64,000 bases of DNA, taken from assembly GCA_002633005.1 (NCBI GenBank), contig NMRA01000217.1:360967-424966 (forward strand). The letters run 5' to 3'. Shown here in pieces: positions 46,370 to 64,000 of the stretch. Both the position numbers and the translations under genes were made by a program. The notes under the pieces were generated by a model. It had not been told where the DNA came from, searched no databases, and saw nothing but the letters and a program-made list of their open reading frames with translations. The DNA is from Phoronis australis. Its lineage: Eukaryota; Phoronida; Phoronidae. The stretch's first letter is position 1. Every line of letters starts with the position of its first letter.

Positions 46370-46530
46370 CCACCGCGTGGACTAGTTGAACGAATATCTT
46401 TCAGGTTCGTTAGCGATAGAGGTCACTGTAAACAAGGGAGTTGTGGGAACTTCCGTTTTGTGACGTCATATCTGTATTTTGTGACTGAGCTGGAGTTGCA
46501 CGATTCTTTTCGCTCGTAATTCATATTTGG
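46370..46530 (+). promoter_or_regulatory. SKP1: Candidate upstream promoter of SKP1
   Basis: A relatively GC-rich patch with a GCCACCGCGTGG box, an ETS-like ACTTCCG at 46449 and a perfect CRE TGACGTCA (46461-46468). SKP1's first coding exon opens with an acceptor directly before the ATG, so a non-coding first exon and promoter must lie upstream. This is the best-looking patch, but 3.3 kb away, so the link is inference. Confidence 0.3.
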
Positions 46531-47004
46531 AGACTTATTCCTCCAGGAAAGAAAGGTACTTGTATATTAACGATTTGTGACTGATTTCTATCAATCACTT
46601 GGGAAGTAGGCAGAAAGTCGTGCTTTCCACCGTCATAAAAAGTGAACCGTGCAATCGGCAAATTCAAAAAGAATGAATCGTCGACGACGCCGATGGTTGA
46701 TAGGGTTGATGGGTTGTCAACCAACTTTAACCCCGTTAACACGACTTACGACTCGTCTTGTTCTTTTAGTATTAATCATATGAGTTGTTTATAGTCCGAT
46801 TCTAAAACCATAGTTCCTTGATATTTTCTGAATTCCCAAAAGTTAGGCATGTATGATGTATGACATACAAGTCACTGGGCACTGGCCTACCCCCCTGAAA
46901 ATACTGGGAATAAAATCAAATGAAGCATACATATGTACACAGTGGGTAATCAGAAACCATTACCATTACTCTGTACAAAATTTTGTTTAAATAATTACAC
47001 CAGT

Positions 47005-47385
47005 CCATGAAAATCTGCTCAGTTTCACTCGAACTTCACCTTGTTGGGTGCCATTTTGAGAAAGTTGCGCCGGTTGTTAAACAAACGTCCAACATGGCTG
47101 GCGCAGCACTGAAAAAAGTGGGTGTTGGACACAAATCTTACAAATTCCATCAGATATCTTACTTTTTACAAAAGCCACGTGCCAGGAGTGCCAGGCCATA
47201 TACTTCACTCAGTCTCTCATTTGCTGGTGCCTAACTCACGTGACATCAATCGAAATTCTCTGTGGTTATTGTATTCGGTGAAAAAGTTGACGGCGACCAA
47301 AAAAAAGTGGACTTGGATTGCTTCGTTAAACTCATCTTTACTCACGTAGACATGCTTCATCGAAGACATATATAGAACCAGAAAA
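47005..47385 (+). repeat. Dispersed repeat family C, copy 2
   Basis: Counterpart of 20233-20570, same orientation, sharing GGGTGCCATTTTGAGAAAGT-like, ACTCAGTCTC, CCTAACTCACGTGACAT and ATGCTTCATCGAAGACAT. It lies upstream of SKP1 coding sequence, possibly in its 5' intron. Confidence 0.75.
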
Positions 47386-53500
<6,115 letters not shown>

Positions 53501-53783
53501 GGCATTGCAGGGAATACTACCTACTCACCAGATGGAGGGATTTCTTCTACCAAAACCATGGCTCACTTAGAATTATCTGCTCGTGTTGGCGTGTTCCCTC
53601 CGTTCGAACAGGGAAAGAAGTTTTTATACTTTTCACTAAAACCGAGGACACTGACTTGTAATTTCTCCAGTGCTTGTAGACTTCTGGTAAAGAGTCGTAT
53701 GTATTGCAAATACTGGTCGTAGTGGATACCTTGTTTGTGTTTTGTGTGTATTGACTTTAGTTAAATTATTTTACCTTGGTCAA

Positions 53784-53789
53784 AATAAA
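53784..53789 (+). terminator. SKP1: SKP1 polyadenylation signal
   Basis: AATAAA about 280 bases after the SKP1 stop, within CAAAATAAAATG. Confidence 0.6.
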
Positions 53790-56559
53790 ATGTTTCTCAA
53801 TTTTGTCAAAAACCAATCACTTATTTTTATTTTTTTGCGATGTGAGAACCGTACAAGCCTTCAAGACAGATATAAACACCTGTTATAAGATACTTAAAGT
53901 TTAATCACAGCAAATGAACTGTTCAGTGAACCAAATGCTTTTACAAAATCACAGTACAGAAGTCTTAATTCCATGATCCTAAAACATGCAATCTTCTGCC
54001 TTGGTCACATATCGAGCGATGCACGACAGGATAATTTCTTATTGGATCAGCCTGCCACTCCCCAAATTTCCTGACACAAATTCATTGTATCGGTGTCGTA
54101 AACTTTATGTGACCCAGGCATTAGAAGTTTGGCACAAATGATCTATATAGATGAATACACTAATCTTGTGATCAGTTTTTACGAATTAAACCATCAGTCA
54201 ATCTTGATTGTCTAAAACCTTTTCAAATTGAAGTTGCATCAGACTAGGAAGCCTTCACAATACTAATTGTCTCCCCTCGCCCGCAATTCTACATCAGTAG
54301 GTCTGCGGGTAATTTAAAATAAAATATTCTGCTGTTTTTCGTTGTATGGGTACACTGATTTTCGCTGAATCTAATCTGTCATATTTGCAACAGAAAAAAT
54401 GATTCGTTTGTCAATAATCAAAAATATTTTTGAGTTGCATACATATTTCCTAATCAATCACTTAAGGGAAACCACACTAATTTTGTTTGTGCCCTGTGTA
54501 GCAAAACATTTTCTTCAAGACATCCAATGTAAAAACACGCAGGAATCAAAATGCAACATTTAAAATGAAAACTCTTAATCTTTCTTAAAAGGATCCTACA
54601 CATTTATTGGATAAATAACATGCCAATTGTCAAAGGTGACCGACAACCAGAGGTATTCCCTCGTTCTCAACTCGCCAGAACCAGCTAGACGAACGAGAGC
54701 CCACGGAATGCGGATTAGCTTCAAATAAGCACACAACACTACAGTACAAGCCAAATGTATTCAGACAAAATGACAGGAATTCCCCCCGTCATGACACCTA
54801 GCCAAGAGCCAAACTCATCATTAGAACTGTTTTTCTTTGTGTCCCAGCATGAAGGAGAATTAAAAGAAAGGTGGCCATAATAAGCCATTCTTTACTTAGA
54901 ATTTTATCCCCACGACAGTAATTACTAGTAACTTGGTGTTAACCAGTGGGGAGACTGCATTTTGTCTGAATAGTTTTACTGTAACCCACTTTTGTATGCA
55001 ACTTAAGCAGAGTCAATACATTTAGGCCAAACTTGAAATATAATTTTCCGTGTATGGTTTTAGGCAAAGCTAAATTTGTGTGTTGAATGATCTTTTGTTA
55101 CGATATAGTTTCGATCCATTCAATTGATAAGGTTAGACGCACTTAGTATTTCATACATTCATCAAGAAAATGTGCAAGTATCTGAAATTGAAAAAACTAT
55201 TTTGAATACATACAAATAGTCGATTGAGAAAAAATCCTAAAAAGAAACAATTTGTCAATTTTTGAACAGCGATTTTGACAATTTTTGAAAGTTCTCACCA
55301 GAGTTTTAATTTCATATTGTTCCAATATGGCAAAGTGTTATTACGAGATTGTGTATCATTTCATATGAAAAAGGAAAATGGGACATCACCTATTTGCCAC
55401 ATTTTGTCCTAAACAGGTGAAACACATTCACTAAGCATGGACTTGCTGGGAAATCTGTCAGTTTTATATAATGTAAATTTACAGCTTCGGCGGTTCAGGA
55501 TGAAATATGAACGACTTGCTTGACTGGGTAACGTACGCGATCCACAACTCTGACCAGGCGCTTTCAGAAGTATGTACTGAAAAAAAATCAAAATGCATGA
55601 AATGAATGTTAAAAATAAACTTCAACATACACGGGCAAAACAACTTCTACAGAGTTTTAAGCGTGTTCAAAGTAATTCTGAATCATGGTTTTGCCTTAAG
55701 CCTACTAGCAGTCGTGCATCTACCTCATACAGCAAATACAGTGTAGATCAGTCTAACGGTGCACTGTACATAGACCGAATTACAACTTGAGAAAAGGATT
55801 CAACTAAACTTTTATTTAGACTTATTTTACAAACCTAGAACTCCTAGAAAACTGTATTCAGTACTTTAGTGAGCAAATTTTGGGAGAAAGCAGAAAGGCA
55901 GAATGAGGTTGCAAATAAGGAAGGGCGTTGCAAAGCATGAAGCAACTAAGCTGGGTTATGAATAAGCAAAACCAACTGTGAGAGTATCGAGCAACACTCA
56001 TTTGCCCACTTCTCATATGGACTGAGGCTTTGCGAAATTTGTATATATGATACACTATGACGAGATCCTAAAGAAACCAGTGGGATCCAGCTGATGTCTT
56101 CTGCTGGCACGCCATCTTCTGGTCAGATTGTCAAGAAATCATGGACTCTTCAAATAGACACGTATGTCTGGTCACAGAGTCTAGCTAAGTTTCAACAGAT
56201 TAATATGCAAAGTACAAAAGAGACCACCGTGTACAGTGAAACACACAGAATGGAGTCTACCTGGTTTGCAAATGCTCTTCTGATTTCAGGTGATCATGCA
56301 AATGGAAAGAAATTTACTGCCACTAAACAGAGATCTACAGTGCTGACTACAGTCTCAAGAGGACGGGATTAAGATGCTGTTGTGGAAGCAAATAAACAGC
56401 ACATCTAGCTGAGAAACAACAGTTACCATAAGAGCACAAGTCTTCACAGACTAAACAAATCTAGAAATACGAGAAATGAGCTTGTCAGGCAGCAGACTAG
56501 TTTGCTGCTGAGATCTGCATTCGGATGCATAGTTTGAGAACTGGTGTAAGAGTTATACC
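53790..56559. other. Gap between SKP1 and the foldback element
   Basis: Holds repeat D copy 2 (54725-55020). Short frames at 55593 and 56094 have no recognisable domain. Confidence 0.4.
54725..55020 (+). repeat. Dispersed repeat family D, copy 2
   Basis: Counterpart of 51080-51360, same orientation, containing GGAATTCCCCCCGTCAT, GAGCCAAACTCATCA, CATGAAGGAGAATTAAAAG, TTAGAATTTTATCCCC and GGTGTTAACC. The right end reads CACTTTTGT. Confidence 0.7.
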
Positions 56560-56866
56560 AAGGTACCTAAACTACACGGTCAACGGACTCATAAACATGG
56601 GACACGGACACATGAACATGAATTACGGATCTGCAAACACCGTCCACTGACTCACAAACACGGGAACGGACTCACAAAACACGATCCACGCACCCAAATA
56701 CATGGGACACGGACTCATATTCACGAGGAAACACGGTTAACGGACCGTCAGACACGGGTCATGGACTCATCAGCTTCCTAGGTCAGCTGACATCTCCATT
56801 TTGTTTGTGACCCGTGTTTGGCAGTCCGTGTTTATGAGTCCGTTGACCGTGTAGTTTAGGTACCTT
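56560..56866. mobile_element. 307-bp foldback element with 38-bp perfect terminal inverted repeats
   Basis: Arms 56560-56597 and 56829-56866 are perfect reverse complements, starting AAGGTACCTAAACTACACGG. The interior is built of degenerate CACGGACTCATAAACA-like phrases in alternating order. It has no coding capacity and no clear target-site duplication. A non-autonomous DNA element or foldback repeat fits best. Confidence 0.85.
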
Positions 56867-56935
56867 GTATACTTTGAGGGAATATGACGAAAAAGTGACA
56901 TACAAGATCATGTGCCGAGCAACATATTCTTTGTA

Positions 56936-56941
56936 TTTATT
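56936..56941 (-). terminator. USH1C: Candidate USH1C polyadenylation signal
   Basis: AATAAA on the minus strand about 915 bases beyond the USH1C stop. Other candidates exist further on, so its use is uncertain. Confidence 0.3.
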
Positions 56942-57357
56942 AAATTGAAAAGCATCCTTTTCTCTTTAAAGTTGCGGACTCCTTGTTTTTCTACCACTTT
57001 CAAATTGTTTGGAAATGAAACTAGAGAAAATTTTAAAGTTTTAATATTTTTCCACAAACATGCTTGAGGCATTTCTGGGGACGATGATTAACTTTTCCGC
57101 GAATGTTGTTGAAGAATGCAGACAGGTGGCTTTGGCAATTTTTGTACCTGGATCAAAGATCATGATTCATATCAATGTATAACAAATAATTCAGTTTAAA
57201 GTCAATTAAAACCATCTTAAACACTCAAAAGCAGACTTGCCAAATAATTCTTGAAGTAGACTTTTGCGCCGTATTGCATCACCACGAAAAAACAGTGAAC
57301 AAACAATGGCCGATAGGTGTAATTTTGAACATTTGCCTGCAACTGCAGTAGCAGTAT

Positions 57358-57399
57358 GTATCCACCGCGGGTACCAGAGTATCCACCGCGGGTACCAGA
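57358..57399. repeat. 21-bp perfect tandem duplication
   Basis: Two identical 21-bp units abut, each carrying GTATCCACCGCGG followed by GTACCAGA; the CCGCGG and GGTACC palindromes lie inside each unit. Confidence 0.95.
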
Positions 57400-57854
57400 G
57401 TATATTGAATAGAACACCATGTGATTAATTATTTGTTCGTAGCTGTTTAAATTAACAGATGACTTTCGTCATGGCATAGATGAGAGTCAGGTAATAATAC
57501 GCCAAACAGTTCAATACTTTGGCAAATTATTATTTCAGAGAGGTCAGTGTAACGCATTAACAATATTTCAGGAACGGAATTTACCTGTTCGAACAAGGCA
57601 GGTTCAATAACAGAAATTTACTATAAACATTGAGGGTATCTATGAACATAATAAACAGCTTCTGTGGAGGAATAATTCTAATATACTGAAAAGAATTTAG
57701 AGCAGATCACTTGGCAAGAACGTTATTGACAGCACAGCAGCTATTAAATGAAAGACTGGGACATTAAAGCAGATCTAAAAACAAAGAATGCTTCATAAAG
57801 GAATTTGACATCAGGCCTGCACACTGCATTTTCAGATTCATCTTCACAGAACAC

Positions 57855-60800
57855 TTACATTTCATCTTCATACTCTTTAGGGGGCGCCACAGCTACTATA
57901 AATTGCACCATATCCTGCAATTCAAAATCAGTAAACATTCACAGTTATATTTTAAGACTATTAAATTAAGGCTTATTTAACAACTCAGAGCTATAATTAA
58001 ACACTTAATTAAAACCTTTTGTGAATTCACTTTAAAAAAATATCCTAAGTTAATGAAAACCTGGCAAAGTTTTAATGCCAAAATCCTGACTATGATAAAA
58101 TCTTACCAGTTAAGAACATGACGGTAAAATTTTCATAAAGGCTAACAACACCAAGCAACTGCTTTATGGGTTTATAGTTCTGCTAGCAACAGGCAAAGTT
58201 GTAAGAAACTGGGTGTCCATAACAAAGTTCTAAATCTTTCAAAAAAAGATCAATTTTGGCAAACTGTTTATAGGTGAGATTTTAACATACACCTGACTTA
58301 TCACAATTTTCTTTTGAAATTCTTCACAATGGTCACTCAGTAACTTTGACAAAACAAGATGACTCACCAACAAAATAACTTCACTATTAGGCTTATAATC
58401 AACAGTTACTTCATGGAGTTTTAAGTCGCGAAGATAACGGGACATGTTCAACATCAGTAACAAGCCGAGAACGGATAATATGTCACTCGCCTTTAACAAA
58501 TGAAGGACTAGTTGCAATCAACGCACACAGCTCTATACTAATTCTTGGCATATTAGTTTTGGTTCAGAAATAGACTACAGTGCGTGCACAGCATAGGTCG
58601 CAAATTTTTATACGATCGGTCAAAAACGAGTAAGCGACTGAGCGGTAGGAAAAACTGTGGGGTTAGAAATATACTTTAATAAAAATATGTTTTACCGCCT
58701 TGCTGAGATAAGCGTCCTGAATAGACTTCTGTGCTGAAGACAAAGTGACATCCAGCAGCGATGTGCCATTAACCATCATCAACTGATCGTGTTTGTGAAT
58801 ACCACCTGAAAGACATGCTACATATAATGAAATTTTTATCCCTAAATTGCGGAATCGGGGAAAACTAAGCGAAATTATACTACTCTAAATTCTTGACAAA
58901 AACGAACGTACGTTCAGTACAACAAAGCCGATAGACATCTGTCACTTTCCTGAAGTTTAGTTACAGTTACACTACAAAAGAACGATTAAAGTCACAAACA
59001 ACATTCTAGTGATGTCCAACACATGTTTGACAAATTTCATTATGATCTGGCCAGCATTTTTTGAGATAGTGAGCAGACACTTTGACAGGATGACAACAAT
59101 ATGCAATATGTGGGTGCATAAAAAACTGTGCCACCATGCCATTCTTACCGCTAACAGGAAGGCTTGTTCCCTAAAACCTGTCGGACCCCTCTCCTGATAT
59201 CCTAGATCTGCCACAGACTTTGATTGGCGGATATTAAGATCTTAGTACAAGTAAGCATGTATTAAGGATATGAAATGGGCCATCACACACACACAAACAA
59301 GAGCACATTGTATGGAATTACAAAGTCATTTTCATACCATGTCTTTGTACTGAGCCACCTTCCAGAATGTCTGTGACAATAACACGGCCGGCGAGAGGCG
59401 AATCACTCCCGCCCTCCACATGCATGTCAAGAGGACCATCTTTGGGGACCCGGATTAACAAGATCTGCCTGCCATCTATCTGCTGGTCACTGAACTACAA
59501 ATTGACATCAAGCAGCAGGTTATGTAGGATTTTATCAACAAGTCTCCGTGTTCAGTCAAATGTATACAAAAAATAACCCACTATCACCAACCACAAGGCA
59601 TCAGTGGCTGGACGTTAGCACAGGTTCTGTAATTATCAATACAATGCCACCTGCTGTACAACTACAATGTACTCACCATTTGGTCTGGGTCAAAGTCTTC
59701 CTCCTTAATATACCATGGCTCATCAGGAGTGCAAACCGTCTTTACAGCAGGGAGTCCCATATTGGGGCTCAGAAGTACCGGTTTTTGACCGAGGTAACTT
59801 GGTGCTTTCTCAACCTTACGTGGAGACTGGAAAAATTTTGACAGCAATAAAAACTTCAGACAAAGTGTGTTATCCTGAAACAGTTAATCTTCAATAAGGC
59901 ATTTTTCACGCCTGAGCATATGTACAACAACTGGTTCAAAAAGTTGACTAGCGATTTCACTTTCAAAGATTTGCCAAAGGTAAATCCCAGTTTCAGAAAT
60001 GCTGAGCCCAAGAAAAACAGGAATGTAATTTCATGTCCTACCCATGATCTGATCACATGAAACAAACCACATTATTCAACATGTCCCTAGGAAAACCTGT
60101 TGCATTTCTCAACACATTCAGTTTTTAGATGTAACCATGGCAACAAACCCCACAACACACAACACATCAAAACCACAAACAATTACAACATACAAAATGC
60201 GATACACACGAGAGTACAAAACTAAAAAACAAAACAAAACACGAAATTGAGGTGTGAAACTCAATTAAAACATCACATTCCTAGTTGGTTTTTGAGAAAA
60301 TATTTCCTAAAAGGAAACCAGTCAATAGCCTGTGTGACCCAAACATATACGCTTGCCCCGAGTCCATGCCATTTTTTACTAAAATTGATTGTGTCTACAA
60401 TGCGCCTGGATAGTACCACTATCTCTAGCTCTGTAACGTTCCAATGAAAGGATTGTATTGTCTGATAGGTGTCACTGCCTTGAGGTTGTGTTAAACATTG
60501 AAGACAGCATTACAAAAATAGAGACTTCACTCTAAGCTTAAGACAATGAAACTATGTCAGCATACACCGGTGAAGAAGAAACGAGATGCTTGTCATACGG
60601 CACAATTTAAGACAAGGTAGCACAAATTGTAAAAGATAAATTAAAATTAATGTAATATTCTATTTGGTTGTTGGTTCCTGGGTCTCACTCAGAAAAAACA
60701 TCAAATTACACACTATGAACAGCACAGAATAGACAAGGCAAATGAAGAGTAAAATTACATCCCACCTGAAAATTAAAAAGCAGTAACACGCAAACAGTAA

Positions 60801-63800
60801 CTACAGCTGAATTTTCTCAAAAAGAACATGTATCTTCATAAGTGTCGCCATCACCTTTTTAGGGAAATTGTATCTAAGATGGTAAAAACTACGAGCATTC
60901 TGAGTGTAGCTGCACTATTTCTACTAAGCAGTACTTAAGGGTGAACTGGCGACTCCTGGATCAAAATGTTTAAGAAACGGACATCAGTGTTGACTAGAAG
61001 ATACAGCTCTGTAAAGTAGTACAAACTGCAGCCACAGCACCAGGCTGAGTGCAAGCAAAATTCAGAGTTGCTAGAACGAACTGCCAGTAATGACTGGGAA
61101 AATGGTATTTTGTTCCATTACTTTTGGGGTGTACTGTATGACGTAAACTTCAACGTCAACTCATGTATTAACAGGAAGACATGATGATTAATGTGAATAT
61201 TACCAGTGTCTTACCAATGCAAGGCATTCCCTTTTCACAAAAATGAAGTTCCTTTTTTCCAACAAACATAAAAATTGATGGAAAATACCAAAACCAAAGC
61301 CAAAGAATAATGCACACTTGAACAAACAACAGACACTTGAACAATAAACATTCAAGTACATAATTATGCTAAAAATGAAGCGAACAACTCACAGACTTGA
61401 ACATCTAGAGTGAAATCTTAGCAGCTCCAGAGTTAGCCTTGCCACAGCTGTTGGAAAACTTGAGGAATTTTGGTAAAATTGATAAGATTGTGTAAGAATT
61501 GATAAAAAATTGAGATTTTACAATTGGCTCAGTATTTGACTTGACTTCAGGTTATGTATCTGATGAAAATGGCGGATACATTCTGCAGTAATCTCAGACT
61601 TCCAACAGCAGATTTACATCAGTCATAAAATGATTCAACACTACACTCAGCAATGCCCCCTACAGGGAGCTATGTTAGTTCCATCAAGACAAACCAGCAG
61701 CTACAAAATGGCCACACTACAAACTAGAAAGCACTACACAGCTAACACCAGGGATACCTTCACCACAAGCGGCTGCATTGGTGGCATAGAGGTCGGCTGC
61801 CGATCCTCGTCCGTGATGGCCACCGTCCGCAACGGGACGACGGGCAACTTACGAATAGCCTGTGGAAGCAGCATGATGGGATGCTTGAATAAAGCTTTGT
61901 GATTGGCTAATTATGATTTTGGTCAAAGCTGATGGGCACCAGTGCCTGGTTGCACAAGACAGTCCCAAATAGGGACTCAACTAAGTTCCCTAAATCTGTA
62001 GCGTATTTGCGAGCTTGTGAAAACAGATTGTCCTTTCTTACGCTGTTTGAGTATCATTACTAAGTAAATTTTTGGCTTTGATGCAAATTGAGAGTCAATT
62101 CTTCGTTGAATTCTCAATATTATTGAAAATAAGAAGGGATCTTTTCATGCAATGCCCCTTATTTATGGACTAAGTCCCTACTAGTAGATATTTTGACTGA
62201 AGGGCTCAGTTCTCAGTTATATTATTAGAAAAAAAATGTCATTAGTTAAAGAAGAGCTTATAATAAAGATAAAATGATGGAAAAATAATAAACCTGTAGG
62301 TATAGAACGAAATAAATACGCGCAATATTTCAGGAACTTAGTTCAGTCCTTATTTGGGACTGTTTCATGCAACCCAGCACTGGAGTCTGTTCCATGAAAA
62401 GTGACTTAAGATTTAACACGGAATTTTGGTTTTATGCTCCACATAACTATTTCTGAAAAAAAAAATTAAATCTCACCTGTGCAAAAGGGCAAAGCCTCTG
62501 AGAATAAACACAAAACTGCAAAATACAGACTGAAATAATTTCTACGCAAGACCGAAACGTTTATGGCTAAATCTTTATTCTGTATTATAAAGCAAGAGCG
62601 CCACCTTCTGTCTTAAGTCTTAAGACACTTTCACCCCTGAGCGTGCTGTCGAACAATATAATTAGCTCAATATTTATGTACACGACCAACAAGCATAGGG
62701 TGTAGCATACTACATATTAGACACATTGCATTTCTGATATGACCACATAATACAGATTGACAAAAGCTCCAGAATTTCAGACATAGCTACTAATTATGAT
62801 CAAAATAATTCGGACATTCACTACCAGATAACAAAACGCGACTCTAATTTTGACAAGTGCCATTGAATCCAGGGATAGACCAAGGAATTCACAGCTGTTT
62901 AAAGCGCACATATATTCAAACATAAAAGCATAATATTCTGTAATAAACAAGGCATCATTAATCAAATTCAGTTTCATTGATAAAGTAGCATCACATATCA
63001 AACCCATGTCATCAAGCTTGTCTTTTGTTTAAAGATATGAATATCATCAGCATTGATCAATTGTTGCAGTTACTGTAACGTGACATGTTATAACGCAATG
63101 CCATTGACAGCAGTCTTCAAACAAAGAATGAAATAGAGATGTGAGGTCACTCCTGTCAAATGTTGCATACCTTACCACAGATTAATGGTAGCACTTTGAA
63201 AACGTGATGTGACGTTGTTTCTTTATAACAGCGAAACATTAGAACTGACAAAACCAATTTAATGGACAGACTGTCAACAAAAACCTAAGATACGACAATC
63301 TTTCCTGCATATGACATTTCATAAAAGAAGACCTGGTTTTCAATAATGTTCAGCCCATTTTTCAAAACCCATTTAATAACTTTGCAAATTAGACAGTTTG
63401 AACTGGATCAAGTCAATGCTATTACGTATCTCATGATTTATCGCACATACAATACACATAAAACCAACCTCTGACTAAGGATGAACAATAAGATAAAACT
63501 ACTCTAGTGCAGTGTCAGAGGAAGACACGAAAAATAATTCAGACTCTAGCAAACAAACTACAGAGATGCAAAAGACAGTCAAGACTTTGGGAAAGAAACT
63601 GAAACAAAAGAACAGCAAACTACACGTCATATAAGTGTTGAAATTCAGTAGGAACAAGTCCAGCAAATCAGCCACCTGGGAAAGAAGTTGAAACTTTGAA
63701 GGAAGTATCTCGCCATAAAGAGAAAGTTTAATAGTGAAGAAAAGGTCAAGCAGATCCCCGGCTAGTCTAGGAGACACGTTGCCTTACCCCCGGGGTCTGA

Positions 63801-64000
63801 ACCTCGTGACGCTGTCTCTCACGCTCTGCCTCTGTCATTTCCTGTTTGACCCTGTCCTGTTTGATACTGAACTCTCGCTTGAGTTCCCTCAATTCATTCG
63901 CCTGCAGTGATGTCATCAGCTGGTTTTCCTTCCCCTGTCGCTTCTCCCGCTCCTTCTGACGCTCCTGACGAGCATTCAGGGGAGATAACAACTGATTGAG
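57855..64000 (-). CDS. USH1C: Harmonin, C-terminal part (coiled coil to last PDZ), partial
   Basis: PDZ scaffold of hair-cell stereocilia and brush-border microvilli tip links (Usher type 1C in humans). Minus-strand exons visible: 64000-63788 (continuing off the window), 61859-61758, 59826-59677, 59494-59338, 58805-58696, 57914-57855; all joints are in phase, 231 codons plus TAA. The first is a charged coiled coil (RQERQKEREKRQGKENQ). Later, WYIKEEDFDPDQMFSDQQID leads into the last PDZ: ILLIRVPKDGPLDMHVEGG, RVIVTDILEGGSVQRHGGIH, KHDQLMMVNGTSLLDVTLSS and QFIVAVAPPKEYEDEM. Human harmonin has the same order of blocks, including GSLDLALEGG, ERHGGI and VAVCPPKEY. The protein stops at EYEDEM, while human harmonin continues with a short hydrophobic tail. 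The two N-terminal PDZ domains lie beyond the window. Extra exons in the 1.9-kb introns are possible. Confidence 0.93.
59827..61757 (-). other. USH1C intron, no feature seen
   Basis: Ordinary AT-rich intron with some purine-poor low-complexity stretches near 60,140-60,240. No exon in phase or repeat structure was recognised. Confidence 0.5.
61860..63787 (-). other. USH1C intron, no feature seen
   Basis: No additional exon recognised between the coiled-coil exon and the Pro-rich exon. Long minus-strand frames here are hydrophobic by base composition and carry no harmonin-like motif. Confidence 0.5.

Noticed and set aside
63499-63777. 92-codon minus-strand hydrophobic frame next to the USH1C coiled-coil exon
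   Set aside because: It starts beyond the donor of that exon, is hydrophobic by T-rich composition, and does not resemble harmonin.

Overview
This is a stretch of an animal nuclear genome, AT-rich and intron-rich. It carries four confidently recognised metazoan genes with clean GT-AG introns and conserved protein ends: UAP1, RPL12, SKP1 and the harmonin gene USH1C. It also carries two less conserved secreted-protein genes and much dispersed-repeat debris. The protein set, an SE-cephalotoxin-like gene, an antistasin-domain gene, Penelope-like and LINE relics, and scattered TAGGCCTA palindromes fit a marine invertebrate, perhaps an invertebrate deuterostome. The species cannot be fixed from the sequence.

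Layout. 1-12.46 kb: the last nine coding exons of UAP1 (+), with a 52-bp minisatellite that copies the end of one exon and its splice donor eight times. 12.5-19.3 kb: gene-free, with a decayed LINE (-), two copies of one repeat family and a frameshifted Penelope-like reverse transcriptase (+). 19.6-25.5 kb: complete RPL12 (+, five exons); its third intron holds a roughly 2.2-kb degenerate tandem array with recurring CTCF-like boxes. 28.16-30.09 kb: a minus-strand secreted cysteine-rich gene with two C-terminal antistasin-like modules, first exon not found. 32.93-33.60 kb: an LTR-like unit with three perfect heat-shock elements and a TATA box. 33.95-34.67 kb: a decayed minus-strand series of exon-like segments. 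35.1-35.5 kb: a hairpin and a small TIR element with target-site duplication. 37.19-42.42 kb: a large secreted multidomain gene (+) resembling SE-cephalotoxin, with EGF-like, sushi-like, TSP1 and LDLa modules. 43,013-43,017 is a 5-N assembly gap. 49.80-53.79 kb: complete SKP1 coding region (+, five exons). 56.56-56.87 kb: a foldback element. 57.86-64.0 kb: the 3' part of USH1C (-), from the coiled coil through the last PDZ domain to the stop.

The genes do not form a functional cluster. UAP1 makes UDP-GlcNAc/GalNAc, RPL12 is a 60S ribosomal protein, SKP1 is the adaptor of SCF ubiquitin ligases, harmonin is a PDZ scaffold, and the other two encode predicted secreted proteins. The most unusual items are the splice-donor minisatellite, the CTCF-like array, the heat-shock LTR, the antistasin gene with an odd Arg/Trp/Cys segment, and the duplicated Trp/Cys module ending the cephalotoxin-like protein.
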